Assembly (NCBI RefSeq): GCF_047124445.1
Contig: NZ_CP138921.1
Span: 1,302,001 to 1,366,000, forward strand
Direction: 5' to 3'
Length of the DNA: 64,000 nucleotides
Source of the DNA: Shimia sp047124445
GTDB taxonomy: Bacteria; Pseudomonadota; Alphaproteobacteria; Rhodobacterales; Rhodobacteraceae
Position 1 is the stretch's first letter. The number at the start of each line of letters is the position of its first letter. The position numbers and the translations under genes are program-made. Positions 25,470 to 34,144 of the stretch are shown in pieces. The notes below the pieces were generated by a model. The model saw only the letters and a program-made list of their open reading frames with translations, ran no database searches and had not been told where the DNA came from.

Positions 25470-25760
25470 ATGCCCAAACTCCAAGGTTCCGATCCCAAAG
25501 TTTTTTGGGTCTTTCAACTCTGCAACATCGGCGCATCGGCACTTCTGAAAGTTCTCCTGCCCCTCACGGTAGGCGGCGTCAACCTCGCATACCCGCTTTT
25601 TGCTACGAAGGTCATACTGCTGATTTGGATGACGGACTTTCCTCAACGCAGAACTCTCACTGCCTTGGCCTTCTTTGTCGTTGCTTGTTTGGATGTTTGC
25701 GCCATGCTGTTGACCGGCTCGTTTTCCGTCTACAGTTGGGCCTACGCACATCTCTTCTAA
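25470..25760 (+). CDS. Small predicted membrane protein, orphan
   Basis: A 96-residue frame starting 30 bases after parE, with about three hydrophobic stretches (FQLCNIGASALLKVLLPLTVGG, ATKVILLIWM and ALAFFVVACLDVCAMLLTG). Codon use is visibly lower in GC than that of its neighbours and the ribosome site is weak. I recognise no family. Either a recently acquired or lineage-specific small membrane protein, or a chance frame; the coherent membrane pattern favours the first. Confidence 0.5.
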   Translation: MPKLQGSDPKVFWVFQLCNIGASALLKVLLPLTVGGVNLAYPLFATKVILLIWMTDFPQRRTLTALAFFVVACLDVCAMLLTGSFSVYSWAYAHLF

Positions 25761-25889
25761 CAACTGAAGAGACAGACCAAGTTAGTCAGCGCCTGACCCG
25801 AGGGTGGGTGCGGAACGCGCCCTCTCATGGGGTGAAGAGTGACCGTCGCGCCAGTGGCGCGGCGTAAGCGCTCTGAACGGTCGGGCGCG

Positions 25890-25910
25890 GCGGAATGCAA
25901 GGCATTCCGC
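25890..25910. repeat. Intergenic hairpin GCGGAATGC/GCATTCCGC
   Basis: A perfect 9-bp inverted repeat with a 3-base loop in the 286-base gap between the small membrane protein and the next gene. The surrounding sequence (25760-26046) holds no gene and is made largely of such palindromes, typical of repetitive intergenic elements rather than a terminator, as no U-tract follows. Confidence 0.6.
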
Positions 25911-25932
25911 ATTGGTCTGCAAATCACACGCC

Positions 25933-26007
25933 GTAGGGTGCGCATTCACTGCGCACCTTCCAAGACCCGCAACACGCGATACCGGTGCGCATAAATGCGC
26001 ACCCTAC
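25933..26007. repeat. Paired palindromic intergenic repeat (GTAGGGTGCGCA family)
   Basis: One unit, GTAGGGTGCGCA..TGCGCACC, lies at 25933-25957 and is itself a hairpin. An inverted unit, GGTGCGCA..TGCGCACCCTAC, lies at 25984-26007. Together they make a 75-base inverted-repeat element like the REP/BIME elements of other bacteria. A third unit occurs at 26484-26508. Confidence 0.8.
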
Positions 26008-26046
26008 ATCTTGCCGGCCATCGGTCCCCCTGCCAAACTCCCCCCC

Positions 26047-26487
26047 ATGCGCCCCGCCTTTGCCTTAACCCTCACTCTCTTGCTGCCCGTCCCCGACGCC
26101 ATGGCCCAAGCCCGCAAGGATTCCGCGCGGCATCAGAACAACTTCATGTCCCCGGAAAGCCAGCAGCGCTCCAATCAGCCGTCTTTGAACACCAACAAAG
26201 GCACGCACCAGTGGGGGCAAAAGCAACCGCGCACAGAGCTCTTCTGTGACCAATACGCCCGCGCCGCCGCCGGTATGCGCGGCCGTGTGCAGGGCGGACA
26301 AACCGGCACGCAACTGGGCTACGGCCTTGGCTACATCGGCACCCGCGATCACCGCGACGCGCTTGGCAGCGCCGTGGTTGGCGGCGCCATCGGTTCCGCC
26401 GCCGGGGCCGCGCAGGATCAGAAGTTTTATGACTTCCACTTCACCGAATGTATGAACGGCGGCCGTTTGGTCACCACACCCAAGTAG
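26047..26487 (+). CDS. Secreted glycine-rich protein of unknown function
   Basis: A 146-residue protein with signal peptide MRPAFALTLTLLLPVPDAMA. The mature N-terminal half is polar and Gln/Asn-rich. The C-terminal half contains a glycine-zipper-like run (GTQLGYGLGYIG and ALGSAVVGGAIGSAAGAA) followed by FTECMNGGRL. Such zippers insert in or pack against membranes, but no function is known. The ATG at 26047 is chosen because the longer frame would start inside the palindromic repeats. Its stop codon TAG is part of the next repeat unit. Confidence 0.75.
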   Translation: MRPAFALTLTLLLPVPDAMAQARKDSARHQNNFMSPESQQRSNQPSLNTNKGTHQWGQKQPRTELFCDQYARAAAGMRGRVQGGQTGTQLGYGLGYIGTRDHRDALGSAVVGGAIGSAAGAAQDQKFYDFHFTECMNGGRLVTTPK

Positions 26488-26508
26488 GGTGCGCATTCAC
26501 AGCGCACC
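26484..26508. repeat. Third GTAGGGTGCGCA repeat unit, overlapping a stop codon
   Basis: GTAGGGTGCGCATTCAC then AGCGCACC, differing from the unit at 25933-25957 at one base. Its TAG at 26485-26487 is the stop codon of the preceding secreted protein, so the gene now ends inside the repeat. Confidence 0.8.
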
Positions 26509-26584
26509 ATTCCGGTGGCTTTGCGCAACACGATCTGAAGCACACGTGATCCCTGTTTCAGCCATTCGCCGCTAAGCTGCCCCC

Positions 26585-27331
26585 ATGGCCGCGTTTTTGC
26601 AAACCTACCAACTGCCCCTGATCCTTGCCTGCTTCCTGCTGGGCTGCCTCGGCGCGCTGACCCTCTTCCGCCGCACGGAAGACACCAAAGCCTGGCTTTT
26701 GGCGGACGTGATCTGGGTTGCCTTGGGCGGGGTTGGCGCCGTGGTGGCCATAGCGGCGGGCATCTACCAAGAAGACAGCACCGCGCTCAACCGACAGATC
26801 ACCGTCGCCTACACCGCGTCCCGCGCCTTTGACACCGACGCCGCCCGCTTCCGCCTGCGCTACTGCGCAGAAACCAGCGACGCAGACCTGACCACGCTCT
26901 GCGAAAAGGTCGAATTCCTCTCCGCGTCCTCAGCGGAAAACACCGCCCTACCCCTGTTCCTCACCATCACGGAACGCGCCGCCCCACTGGAAGGCATCTC
27001 CCTCCTGTTTGGCAGCGCTCGCGACCACGCAGAGATGTCCCAAGCCGCCGCCGAACTGGAGATGGCCGAGTTCCTCGCCTTTGACACCCGCGACGTAACC
27101 ACCATCATGGCGGTGGAAAACATCGCACCCACCCGCCCGGAGATCGCCGCCGACTACCGCGTGCTGGCGCTCACCTATGACACGCTGATCGAAGACATCA
27201 CCGCACTGCGTGATGCATGGCGGCGCCTGCAATCCGGCCGCGCCCTCTTGATCCTGCAAATCATCGCCCTCTGCCTCGTCGCCTTTGCGGCACCTTTCCG
27301 CTTGGGCCGCACAATCGACAGTCTTCTGTGA
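26585..27331 (+). CDS. Membrane protein of unknown function with a large soluble loop
   Basis: A 248-residue protein with two N-terminal helices (LPLILACFLLGCLGALTLF and DVIWVALGGVGAVVAIAAGIY), a soluble region of about 150 residues and a C-terminal helix (ALLILQIIALCLVAFAAPF). The loop carries two Cys (RYCAETSD, TLCEKV) and is otherwise helical. No family recognised. It is followed 44 bases later by a lipoprotein gene on the same strand, so the two may form a transcript. Confidence 0.75.
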   Translation: MAAFLQTYQLPLILACFLLGCLGALTLFRRTEDTKAWLLADVIWVALGGVGAVVAIAAGIYQEDSTALNRQITVAYTASRAFDTDAARFRLRYCAETSDADLTTLCEKVEFLSASSAENTALPLFLTITERAAPLEGISLLFGSARDHAEMSQAAAELEMAEFLAFDTRDVTTIMAVENIAPTRPEIAADYRVLALTYDTLIEDITALRDAWRRLQSGRALLILQIIALCLVAFAAPFRLGRTIDSLL

Positions 27332-27375
27332 TTTCCCACCTTGCCACCACAAGGCGCTTTGCTAGTCTCCCCCTC

Positions 27376-28050
27376 ATGCGCATCTGGCCCGTTTTCTTCT
27401 GTCTCGCTTTGATCTCCTGCGGCCGGTCCCTGACCGAAAGTGAACAGGCGTTTACCGCTGACGTTTTGGGCGACACCATCGACACCAAACCGATCCGCAT
27501 CACCAAAAACGCACCGCTCGGCATCCAGACGTGGGAGTATGAAAAACGCCCCCGCCTTGCCTGTCGCGAGCGCATCAATCCGGAGCCCAAAGAGGAAACC
27601 ATCACCGCCACCGCCGCCGGTGTTGTGCTCTATGAGCACGTCTACACCTCCCGCGATTGGTCGGTGCCGGATTACGTGCCGAGCTACCCTGAGAAGCTGC
27701 ACCTGACAGCAGCGATGTTCTTTGCCCATGAAATGGTGCACGTCTGGCAATGGCAAAACCGTGAGATCACCGGCTACACGCCCTTCAAGGCCGCCCAAGA
27801 ACACAAGAACGGCGCGGATCCTTATCAGTTCGAAAGCGCCTCCGCCGCGACCTTCCTGGATTACGGATATGAGCAGCAGGCCGCCGTGGTGGAGGAATAC
27901 CTCTGCTGTTCCCTGCTCGATCCCGAAGCACCGCGCACCGCGCGGCTCAAATCTCTGCTCTCACCGCATTTCCCGGTCGAAAATCTGCCCCGCCCGGACT
28001 CGGTGGTGCTGCCGTGGAAGGACGCACAAGTTAAGAATATCTGCCGCTAA
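27376..28050 (+). CDS. Putative lipoprotein with an HEMVH metalloprotease-like motif
   Basis: A 224-residue protein beginning MRIWPVFFCLALISCG, a type II signal peptide with lipobox LISC, so it is probably a lipoprotein. The central AMFFAHEMVHVWQWQNREITG contains an HExxH zinc-binding signature; the downstream EEYLCC may supply a further ligand. This suggests a zinc-dependent peptidase domain, though substrate and activity are unknown. The ATG at 27376 is chosen since it begins the signal peptide. Confidence 0.75.
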   Translation: MRIWPVFFCLALISCGRSLTESEQAFTADVLGDTIDTKPIRITKNAPLGIQTWEYEKRPRLACRERINPEPKEETITATAAGVVLYEHVYTSRDWSVPDYVPSYPEKLHLTAAMFFAHEMVHVWQWQNREITGYTPFKAAQEHKNGADPYQFESASAATFLDYGYEQQAAVVEEYLCCSLLDPEAPRTARLKSLLSPHFPVENLPRPDSVVLPWKDAQVKNICR

Positions 28051-28078
28051 TCGGTGCAAAAATCGCCACAGTCGCAAA

Positions 28079-28109
28079 ACAGTCGTGATACCGACAGAAT
28101 ACCGACGTG
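28079..28109 (+). repeat. 31-bp element with two ATACCGAC motifs, copy 1
   Basis: The element begins ACAGTCGTGATACCGACA and ends ATACCGACGTG. The same 31 bases occur on the opposite strand at 40020-40050 with two mismatches, and similarity continues a few bases on each side (CGC.AA before, ATTTTG after). It sits in the gap between convergent genes and just before the terminator at 28122. Confidence 0.75.
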
Positions 28110-28121
28110 GATTTTGCCCAC

Positions 28122-28143
28122 AAAAAAGGGGGCCGAAGCCCCC
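28122..28143 (-). terminator. Terminator of the PA14-like gene
   Basis: On the minus strand GGGGGC, loop TTCG, GCCCCC, then six T residues: a canonical intrinsic terminator with a UUCG tetraloop, 24 bases after the stop of the gene at 28167-28742. Confidence 0.92.
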
Positions 28144-28166
28144 AATTAACCTTGCTGAACAGGCAT

Positions 28167-28742
28167 TTACTTATAGCCAAACGCGCTGTTCGGGATCAGC
28201 TGGCGCTTCCCACCGGGTGCTTTCCACTCGCTTTCGAGGCACGCGGTTCCCTCTTTTTGCCAGTAGAGCACCTTGAAATCATACCATCCTGCCTTTGGCA
28301 CATTGACCTTAGGTCGCCCTGCACTGGCACATGGTGTGATCTTGTTCAGCTTCGCCACCGACTTGCCGCTGATCCAAACCTGAGAGCCATCATTGCTAAA
28401 GAATTCAAGGTCATAGACCCCGGGCTTATCAAACTTGATATACCCGTTAATGTCCGCAACCACCAACATCGGCTTGCCCGACGTCAGCACCGGCGCGCCC
28501 TGCCCCTTGTCTGGAAAGTTCAATCCAGGCAAGGGCTTACCCGGCTTGGACCACTTAATTTTCGACTTCGCTTGATTCAGGTTGCGCACATTGCGCTCCC
28601 CGGTGAAGTAATTGACTTTGAGGCCTTGTTTCACGCCGGTTGGTTGTGGATTGGCGGGCGTCAGCTCAATCACCTGCGCCGACACAGCCCCCCCGATGAA
28701 AATGGAAACAGCGGCCAAAGCACTGACAATAAAAGATTTCAC
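28167..28742 (-). CDS. Secreted protein with PA14-like domain
   Basis: A 191-residue exported protein. The start is taken as GTG 28742 because GAGGAG lies seven bases before it; the TTG two codons earlier is too close. The signal peptide is KSFIVSALAAVSIFIGGAVSAQ. The segment DINGYIKFDKPGVYDLEFFSNDGSQVWISGKSV and KAGWYDFKVLYWQKEGTACLESEWKAP follow the PA14 beta-barrel pattern, a carbohydrate- or surface-binding module. No enzyme domain is attached, so a binding role is inferred. It is monocistronic with its own terminator. Confidence 0.8.
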   Translation of the reverse strand: MKSFIVSALAAVSIFIGGAVSAQVIELTPANPQPTGVKQGLKVNYFTGERNVRNLNQAKSKIKWSKPGKPLPGLNFPDKGQGAPVLTSGKPMLVVADINGYIKFDKPGVYDLEFFSNDGSQVWISGKSVAKLNKITPCASAGRPKVNVPKAGWYDFKVLYWQKEGTACLESEWKAPGGKRQLIPNSAFGYK

Positions 28743-28846
28743 AAGCAAACTCCTCGCATCATGGCGTTTGGGGACAGCCTAAGTCCAACCACCCCCAATG
28801 AGCAAGTCACAGTTCCGCGGATAAGAGGGAACTCGCGCGTTTTGGA

Positions 28847-29500
28847 TTAGGCTGGCTGCACATCTTCAAGCAAGGCAAGGAACGCCCCCCAAGTCGAAAA
28901 CTGCTGATCATGGGGAATAGCCTCGACAGGCGATTTACGATAACCTTCTGTAAACAAAGCAAAAGTCACCCCCGCCCGCTTTGCCGTCTCTGCATCCACT
29001 TCGCTGTCGCCAACATAAAGCACGTCCTTCAAAGGCGTTTCGCCAATCGTTTCCAGCAGCGGCAAAGGATCGGGCTTCCGCTTGTCAAAGCTGTCTCCCC
29101 CCATAACCACATCGAAGTATTTACTCAGGTCTAGCCCCTCCAAAACATGCATCGCCGGTTCCTTGGGTTTGTTGGTGCAAACCCCCATCCGCACACCTTG
29201 TTTTTTCAACACATCAAGCACTTCGCGAACCCCGTCGTAGGTCACCGTATACTCAGAGGTGGACGCATTGTAGATTTCCAGCACCCGCGCGCTCAGTCGA
29301 GGGAACTCCGTTTCTGCCACTTGAAAATGCGCCATCACCCGTTGCACCAGAACCGGCAAGCCATTGCCAATAAAAGAAATCACAGTGGGCAGATCCAGAT
29401 CTGGCAAGCCCTCTTCGGCAAGCATCTTGTTCACAGAGGCGCGGATATCCGGCGCGCTGTCAACCAATGTGCCGTCCAAATCAAAGATCACTGTCTGCAT
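28847..29500 (-). CDS. gph: Phosphoglycolate phosphatase (HAD superfamily)
   Basis: A 217-residue HAD hydrolase. Motif I is VIFDLDGTLVDSAPDI, motif II is VCTNKP, motif III the lysine in SFDKRKPDP and motif IV YVGDSEVDAETAKRAG. This pattern with the ...NGLPVLVQR cap matches Gph, which dephosphorylates 2-phosphoglycolate formed by oxygenase activity or DNA repair. Other HAD substrates cannot be excluded. The ATG at 29500 follows GGGAG. Confidence 0.85.
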   Translation of the reverse strand: MQTVIFDLDGTLVDSAPDIRASVNKMLAEEGLPDLDLPTVISFIGNGLPVLVQRVMAHFQVAETEFPRLSARVLEIYNASTSEYTVTYDGVREVLDVLKKQGVRMGVCTNKPKEPAMHVLEGLDLSKYFDVVMGGDSFDKRKPDPLPLLETIGETPLKDVLYVGDSEVDAETAKRAGVTFALFTEGYRKSPVEAIPHDQQFSTWGAFLALLEDVQPA

Positions 29501-29661
29501 GTCGTGCTGCTCCCGCGTCAAAAACTTTGGCGAATTTCAAGCACGCACGGCAGGCAATGAAAAGCGCCAAATCTTCCGACCCTCGGTCACTCTGGCGCTG
29601 GCGACTGTTTTGGGATACCGTGGAATACAATTCCAGCTTCAAGAAATGCCTGAAGATCGCC

Positions 29662-30588
29662 ATGTCCTACATCGACAACATCCGCACCTTTGTCCGCGTT
29701 TACGAACTTGGCAGCATGTCCGCCGCCGCCCGTGACCAACGGATTTCCGCGGCCGTGGCCTCCTCACGTATTTCTCAATTGGAAGAATACCTTAGCGTCC
29801 GCCTCTTTCACCGCACCACGCGGCAACTCAATCCAACCGAGCAAGGCAACACCTTCTACGAAGGCGCCTGCAAAATCCTTGAAACCATTGATGAAGCCGA
29901 AGCTGCGGTAAATTCCATCACGCAAAGTCCACGCGGCCTTCTGCATATCGCTGCCCCTCTGGGGGTTGGCCGTCGCCTGATTGCGCCCTTGATTCCGGAA
30001 TTCAAAAAGGAGTACCCCCTCATCGATCTACGCTTGCGTCTGTCAGACCGCAAACTCGACCTGACCGCCGAAGGCCTTGATGTGGCTTTCTTTTTGGGCG
30101 TTCCGGAGGACAGCACCCTTCGTATTCGAAAGATCGCAGATTGTCCCCGCGTGCTTTGTGCCGCGCCGCAATACTTGTCCGAGCGCGGCACGCCCATCTC
30201 TCCCGAAGAACTGACCAACGGCACCCACGACTGCCTCAATCTGCGCTACCCTGGTGCGCCAGAGTTCCAATGGCCGCTAGAAACAGATGAAGGCACCCGC
30301 CGCTTTGCCGTAAAAGGCCCGTTTGAGTCTGATGACGGCGATGTGCTGACAGACTGGGCGCTAGAAGGCTACGGCATCACTCTCAAACCGGTGTTCGAAA
30401 TTGCAGAACATCTGTCTTCTGGCGCATTGGTGCCTGTTCTGTCCGAGACGCCCCCAATGCCCATTCAAATGGCACTGCTGTACACGCATCGTCGCCATCA
30501 GGATCCCAAAACACGGCTGCTGATCGAGTTTATGACCCCGCGTGTTCAGGCCGCACTGCTAGAAAACCAAGCCGGGGCAAAGACCTAA
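29662..30588 (+). CDS. LysR-family transcriptional regulator
   Basis: A 308-residue regulator. The N-terminal winged helix (IRTFVRVYELGSMSAAARDQRIS..VASSRISQLEEYLSVRLFHRTTRQL) is followed by a LysR substrate domain (LLHIAAPLGVGRRLIAPLIPEF...DVLTDWALEGYGITLKPVF). The start at 29662 matches the family; a longer in-frame N-terminus is not conserved. It lies just upstream of the ureide operon on the same strand, so control of purine catabolism is a reasonable inference. It diverges from gph. Confidence 0.88.
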   Translation: MSYIDNIRTFVRVYELGSMSAAARDQRISAAVASSRISQLEEYLSVRLFHRTTRQLNPTEQGNTFYEGACKILETIDEAEAAVNSITQSPRGLLHIAAPLGVGRRLIAPLIPEFKKEYPLIDLRLRLSDRKLDLTAEGLDVAFFLGVPEDSTLRIRKIADCPRVLCAAPQYLSERGTPISPEELTNGTHDCLNLRYPGAPEFQWPLETDEGTRRFAVKGPFESDDGDVLTDWALEGYGITLKPVFEIAEHLSSGALVPVLSETPPMPIQMALLYTHRRHQDPKTRLLIEFMTPRVQAALLENQAGAKT

Positions 30589-30718
30589 CCAGCACTGACA
30601 ATTCACGGCACAGCTTCAAGCCGCCTTCCACGACAACAACTCTTTCAAGAAAAATTGGAAAGTCACCCGGCGTTTTTTAAGCTAAAACGAAGCAATCACG
30701 AACCAGGGGAGTTTTGTC

Positions 30719-32134
30719 GTGACGCGTTACGCACGGGACATGCGGGGCTACGGCCCCAAGCCACCACATCCACAATGGCCAAATGACGCCAAAGTCGCCG
30801 TTCAGTTTGTATTGAACTACGAAGAAGGTGGCGAAAACTGCGTTCTGCATGGCGATGCGGCTTCCGAGGCGTTTCTTTCTGACATTCCAGGTGCCGCCCA
30901 ATGGCAGGGCCAGCGTCATTGGAATATGGAGTCGATCTACGAATACGGCGCGCGCGCAGGCTTCTGGCGCTTGCATCGTTTGTTCACCGGCAAAGACATC
31001 CCTGTGACCATTTACGGCGTGGCCAGCGCGTTGGCGCGTAATCCGGAACAAGTTGCTGCTATGAAGGCCGCGAATTGGGAAATCGCCAGCCACGGCCTGA
31101 AATGGGTTGAGCACAAGGATATGCCGGAAGAGGAGGAGCGCGCCTCCATCGCTGAGGCCATCCGCCTGCACACCGAAGTGGTCGGCGAGCGCCCACGCGG
31201 TTGGTACACGGGGCGTTGTTCTGAAAACACTGTCCGGCTCGTCGCCGAAGCGGGTGGATTTGATTATATCTCAGACACTTACGATGACGACTTGCCTTAC
31301 TGGCGTGAATTTGGCGATCAGGATCAACTGATCATTCCTTACACGCTGGAAGCCAACGACATGCGCTTTGCCACGGCCCCGGGTTGGGTGACAGGGCAAG
31401 ACTTCTTCACCTACCTCAAAGATGCCTTTGACGTGCTCTATGCCGAAGGCAGCGAAGGTGCGCCCAAGATGATGTCCATCGGCTTGCATTGCCGGTTGAT
31501 TGGCCGTCCGGGAAAACAAGCCGGACTGGCGCAGTTCCTCGAGTACATTCAAGGCTTTGAGGGCGTCTGGACCCCGCGGCGTGTTGAGATTGCCGAGCAC
31601 TGGGCACAAACGCATCCGCACAAACGCTTCGAGCGCCCAAGCGCCATGGAAAAACCCCGATTTGTGGAGCTCTACGGCGGCATCTTTGAGCACTCCGCCT
31701 GGATTGCGGAACGTGCCCATGACTTAGAACTCGGACCTGCCCACGATTGTGCCGCTGGCGTGCACAACGCCCTCTGCCGCACCTTCCGTACTGCTAGCGA
31801 CGAAGAACGGCTTGGCGTGCTCAACGCCCACCCGGATCTTGCAGGCAAGTTGGCTGCAGCCGGTCGCCTAACCGCCGAAAGCACCTCGGAACAGTCTGGC
31901 GCAGGTCTGGATATGCTCACGGATGAAGAGCGTGCCAATTTTACCCAATTGAACAGCGACTATGTCGCCAAACACGGCTTCCCGTTTATCATTGCGGTGC
32001 GTGACCACACCAAGGCCTCGATCATGGCCGCCTTTGAGCGCCGTATTGGCAATGACAGCGCCACCGAGTTTGCAGAGGCGTGCAAACAGGTTGAGCGTAT
32101 TGCCGAATTCCGCCTGATGGATCTTTTGCCGTGA
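30719..32134 (+). CDS. puuE: Allantoinase PuuE fused to OHCU decarboxylase UraD
   Basis: A 471-residue bifunctional enzyme. Residues about 1-305 are a PuuE-type allantoinase of the polysaccharide-deacetylase fold (GYGPKPPHPQWPNDAKVAVQF, MESIYEYGARAGFWRL, IASHGLKWVEH, GLHCRLIGRPGK). Residues about 320-471 are a UraD domain (NAHPDLAGKL, SEQSGAGLDML, YVAKHGFPFIIAVRDH), which decarboxylates OHCU to (S)-allantoin. The fusion therefore carries two consecutive steps after urate oxidation. GTG 30719 follows AGGGGAG. The stop overlaps allA. Confidence 0.93.
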   Translation: MTRYARDMRGYGPKPPHPQWPNDAKVAVQFVLNYEEGGENCVLHGDAASEAFLSDIPGAAQWQGQRHWNMESIYEYGARAGFWRLHRLFTGKDIPVTIYGVASALARNPEQVAAMKAANWEIASHGLKWVEHKDMPEEEERASIAEAIRLHTEVVGERPRGWYTGRCSENTVRLVAEAGGFDYISDTYDDDLPYWREFGDQDQLIIPYTLEANDMRFATAPGWVTGQDFFTYLKDAFDVLYAEGSEGAPKMMSIGLHCRLIGRPGKQAGLAQFLEYIQGFEGVWTPRRVEIAEHWAQTHPHKRFERPSAMEKPRFVELYGGIFEHSAWIAERAHDLELGPAHDCAAGVHNALCRTFRTASDEERLGVLNAHPDLAGKLAAAGRLTAESTSEQSGAGLDMLTDEERANFTQLNSDYVAKHGFPFIIAVRDHTKASIMAAFERRIGNDSATEFAEACKQVERIAEFRLMDLLP

Positions 32135-32640
32135 CTGACATCACCATCCAGCCCCTGACAGCAGAGGCCTTCGCGCCATATGGCGACGTGATCACCCTCA
32201 AACCTGAGGCTGATAAGATCATCAACCAAGGCATGTGTGGCCGACATCACGACCTGGCAGAGATGGATTTTTCCGATGGGCGCGCGGGTATCAGCCTGTT
32301 TAACGCACAGCCGCGCAGCCTGCCCTACACGCTAGAAATGGTTGAGCGCCATCCGGACGGAAGTCAGGCTTTCATTCCGATGACGGAACACGCATTCCTT
32401 GTGATTGTTGCAAAAGATTTGGGCGGCAAGCCGGATACCCCCGTGGCGTTTCAGACGCAGCCGGGACAAGCCATCAACTTCCATCGCAACACATGGCACG
32501 GCGTTTTGACCCCGCTTGCAGCCCCCGGCCTTTTTGCCGTGGTGGACCGCATTGGCGACGGCGCCAACCTCGAAGAATTTTGGTTCAACACAGCTTACCA
32601 AGTGGTGGCGGACCAAAACCAACGGTCAGGTATCCCCTGA
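32131..32640 (+). CDS. allA: Ureidoglycolate lyase
   Basis: A 169-residue cupin-type enzyme splitting ureidoglycolate into glyoxylate and urea. AllA signatures are PLTAEAFAPYGDVI, GISLFNAQPRSLPYTLEMVERHPDGSQAF and NFHRNTWHGVLTPL with the conserved His. GTG 32131 overlaps the fusion stop (GTGA). Allantoicase, the intermediate step, was not found in this window. Confidence 0.93.
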   Translation: MTDITIQPLTAEAFAPYGDVITLKPEADKIINQGMCGRHHDLAEMDFSDGRAGISLFNAQPRSLPYTLEMVERHPDGSQAFIPMTEHAFLVIVAKDLGGKPDTPVAFQTQPGQAINFHRNTWHGVLTPLAAPGLFAVVDRIGDGANLEEFWFNTAYQVVADQNQRSGIP

Positions 32641-32704
32641 CCAAACCGCCCGAAGCTGCTCGCCAAATGAAGCGGCAGGGCTTTACGACCGACAGGAGAA
32701 GGAC

Positions 32705-34045
32705 ATGGCTGACACTATGACAGCTCAGGAAACACAAGGGACCGGACAATACTCCGACCCAAACGTCACGCCCCCATTGGGGCAGGCAATCCCTCTGGGA
32801 TTCCAACACGTTCTGGCAATGTTTGCCTCAAACGTTACCCCATCCATTATTGTGGCCGGCGCGGCTGGCCTCGCTTTTGGCGGCGCTGAACAGGTCTATC
32901 TGATCCAGATGGCCATGCTGTTTGCCGGCATCGCAACTCTGTTCCAAACCGTGGGGATCGGCCCAATTGGCGCACGCCTACCAATCATGCAAGGCACCAG
33001 CTTTGCCTTTGTTGGCGTGCTGGCTGGCGTCGCTGCCACCCAAGGTCTCAGCGTCGCTCTGACTGCCTGTATCATTGGCGGCGTGATCCACTTCGCGCTC
33101 GGCTCTGTGATTGGCAAATTGCGCTGGCTGTTCCCGCCACTGGTGACCGGCCTGGTGATCCTTGCCATTGGTCTCTACCTCATTCCGGTTGCGATCAAAT
33201 ACGCCGCAGGTGGCGCCGCGCAATTCCAGATGGAAGCAGAAAGCTTCGGCTCTTTGAAGCACTGGACTGTGGCATTGACCGTTGTGGTTGTGGCTTTGGT
33301 TCTGAAGTTCTTCACAAAAGGCACCCTGTCCAGCGCGGCCATTCTGGTTGGCCTGATCGCAGGTTACGTTGTGGCGTATCTGTCCGGTATGGTAAACTTT
33401 GGCGCCGTCGCCAAAGCCTCTTGGGTGACTGGCATCAAGCCTCTGCCTTACGGCTTTGAATTCAGCCTCGGCGCAGTGATTGCCGTGACATTGGTCTCCA
33501 TCGTTTCCGCGATTGAAACCGTGGGCGACGCCTCTGCCACCGCCAAAGCTGGTGCTGGCCGCGATGCGACCGACGAAGAGATTCAGGGCGCAACATATGC
33601 GGACGGCTTAGGTACGGCCATTGCCGGTGTCTTTGGCGGTCTGCCAAACACCTCGTTCTCACAGAACGTCGGTATTGTCGGCATGACAGGCGTCATGAGC
33701 CGCCACGTGGTGACCATCGGTGGCATCATCCTGATCCTCTGTGGTCTGATGCCAAAAGTGGGTGCCGTGATCGCCTCCATGCCCCTGCCAGTCCTGGGCG
33801 GCGGTGTGATCGTAATGTTTGGCATGGTGGCGTCTGCCGGCCTGAACGTGCTGTCCGAAGTGGAACTGAACCGCCGCAACATGGTGATCATCGCTGTGTC
33901 GCTCGCTGTGGGTCTGGGTCTGAACCTTGTCCCAACCGCCGTGCAATACCTGCCGGGTGTTGTGAAAACACTGATGACCTCGGCTGTGGCACCAACCGCG
34001 CTCTGCGCGATTGTGCTGAACTTGGTTCTTCCTCACGAAGACTGA
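32705..34045 (+). CDS. NCS2-family nucleobase (xanthine/uracil) permease
   Basis: A 446-residue transporter with about 12-14 helices and the NCS2 motif region QHVLAMFASNVTPSIIVAGAAGL, IGPIGARLPIMQGTSFAFVG, and FGGLPNTSFSQNVGIVGMTGV. It lies 64 bases after allA in the same operon, pointing to uptake of urate, xanthine or another purine that feeds the ureide enzymes. Substrate remains inferred. The ATG at 32705 follows GGAGAAGG. Confidence 0.92.
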   Translation: MADTMTAQETQGTGQYSDPNVTPPLGQAIPLGFQHVLAMFASNVTPSIIVAGAAGLAFGGAEQVYLIQMAMLFAGIATLFQTVGIGPIGARLPIMQGTSFAFVGVLAGVAATQGLSVALTACIIGGVIHFALGSVIGKLRWLFPPLVTGLVILAIGLYLIPVAIKYAAGGAAQFQMEAESFGSLKHWTVALTVVVVALVLKFFTKGTLSSAAILVGLIAGYVVAYLSGMVNFGAVAKASWVTGIKPLPYGFEFSLGAVIAVTLVSIVSAIETVGDASATAKAGAGRDATDEEIQGATYADGLGTAIAGVFGGLPNTSFSQNVGIVGMTGVMSRHVVTIGGIILILCGLMPKVGAVIASMPLPVLGGGVIVMFGMVASAGLNVLSEVELNRRNMVIIAVSLAVGLGLNLVPTAVQYLPGVVKTLMTSAVAPTALCAIVLNLVLPHED

Positions 34046-34070
34046 CAAACTCTTTAATTCAAGTGACTTA

Positions 34071-34097
34071 CAGGGACCTTCGGGTCCCTGTTTTTTT
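34071..34097 (+). terminator. Terminator of the ureide operon
   Basis: CAGGGACC (34071-34078), loop TTCG, GGTCCCTG (34083-34090), then seven T residues. It ends the puuE-allA-permease operon, 26 bases after the permease stop. Confidence 0.95.
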
Positions 34098-34144
34098 GTC
34101 TTCAAACTGCGCTACACTCCCACAATATCCTTTTGACCAAGCCT

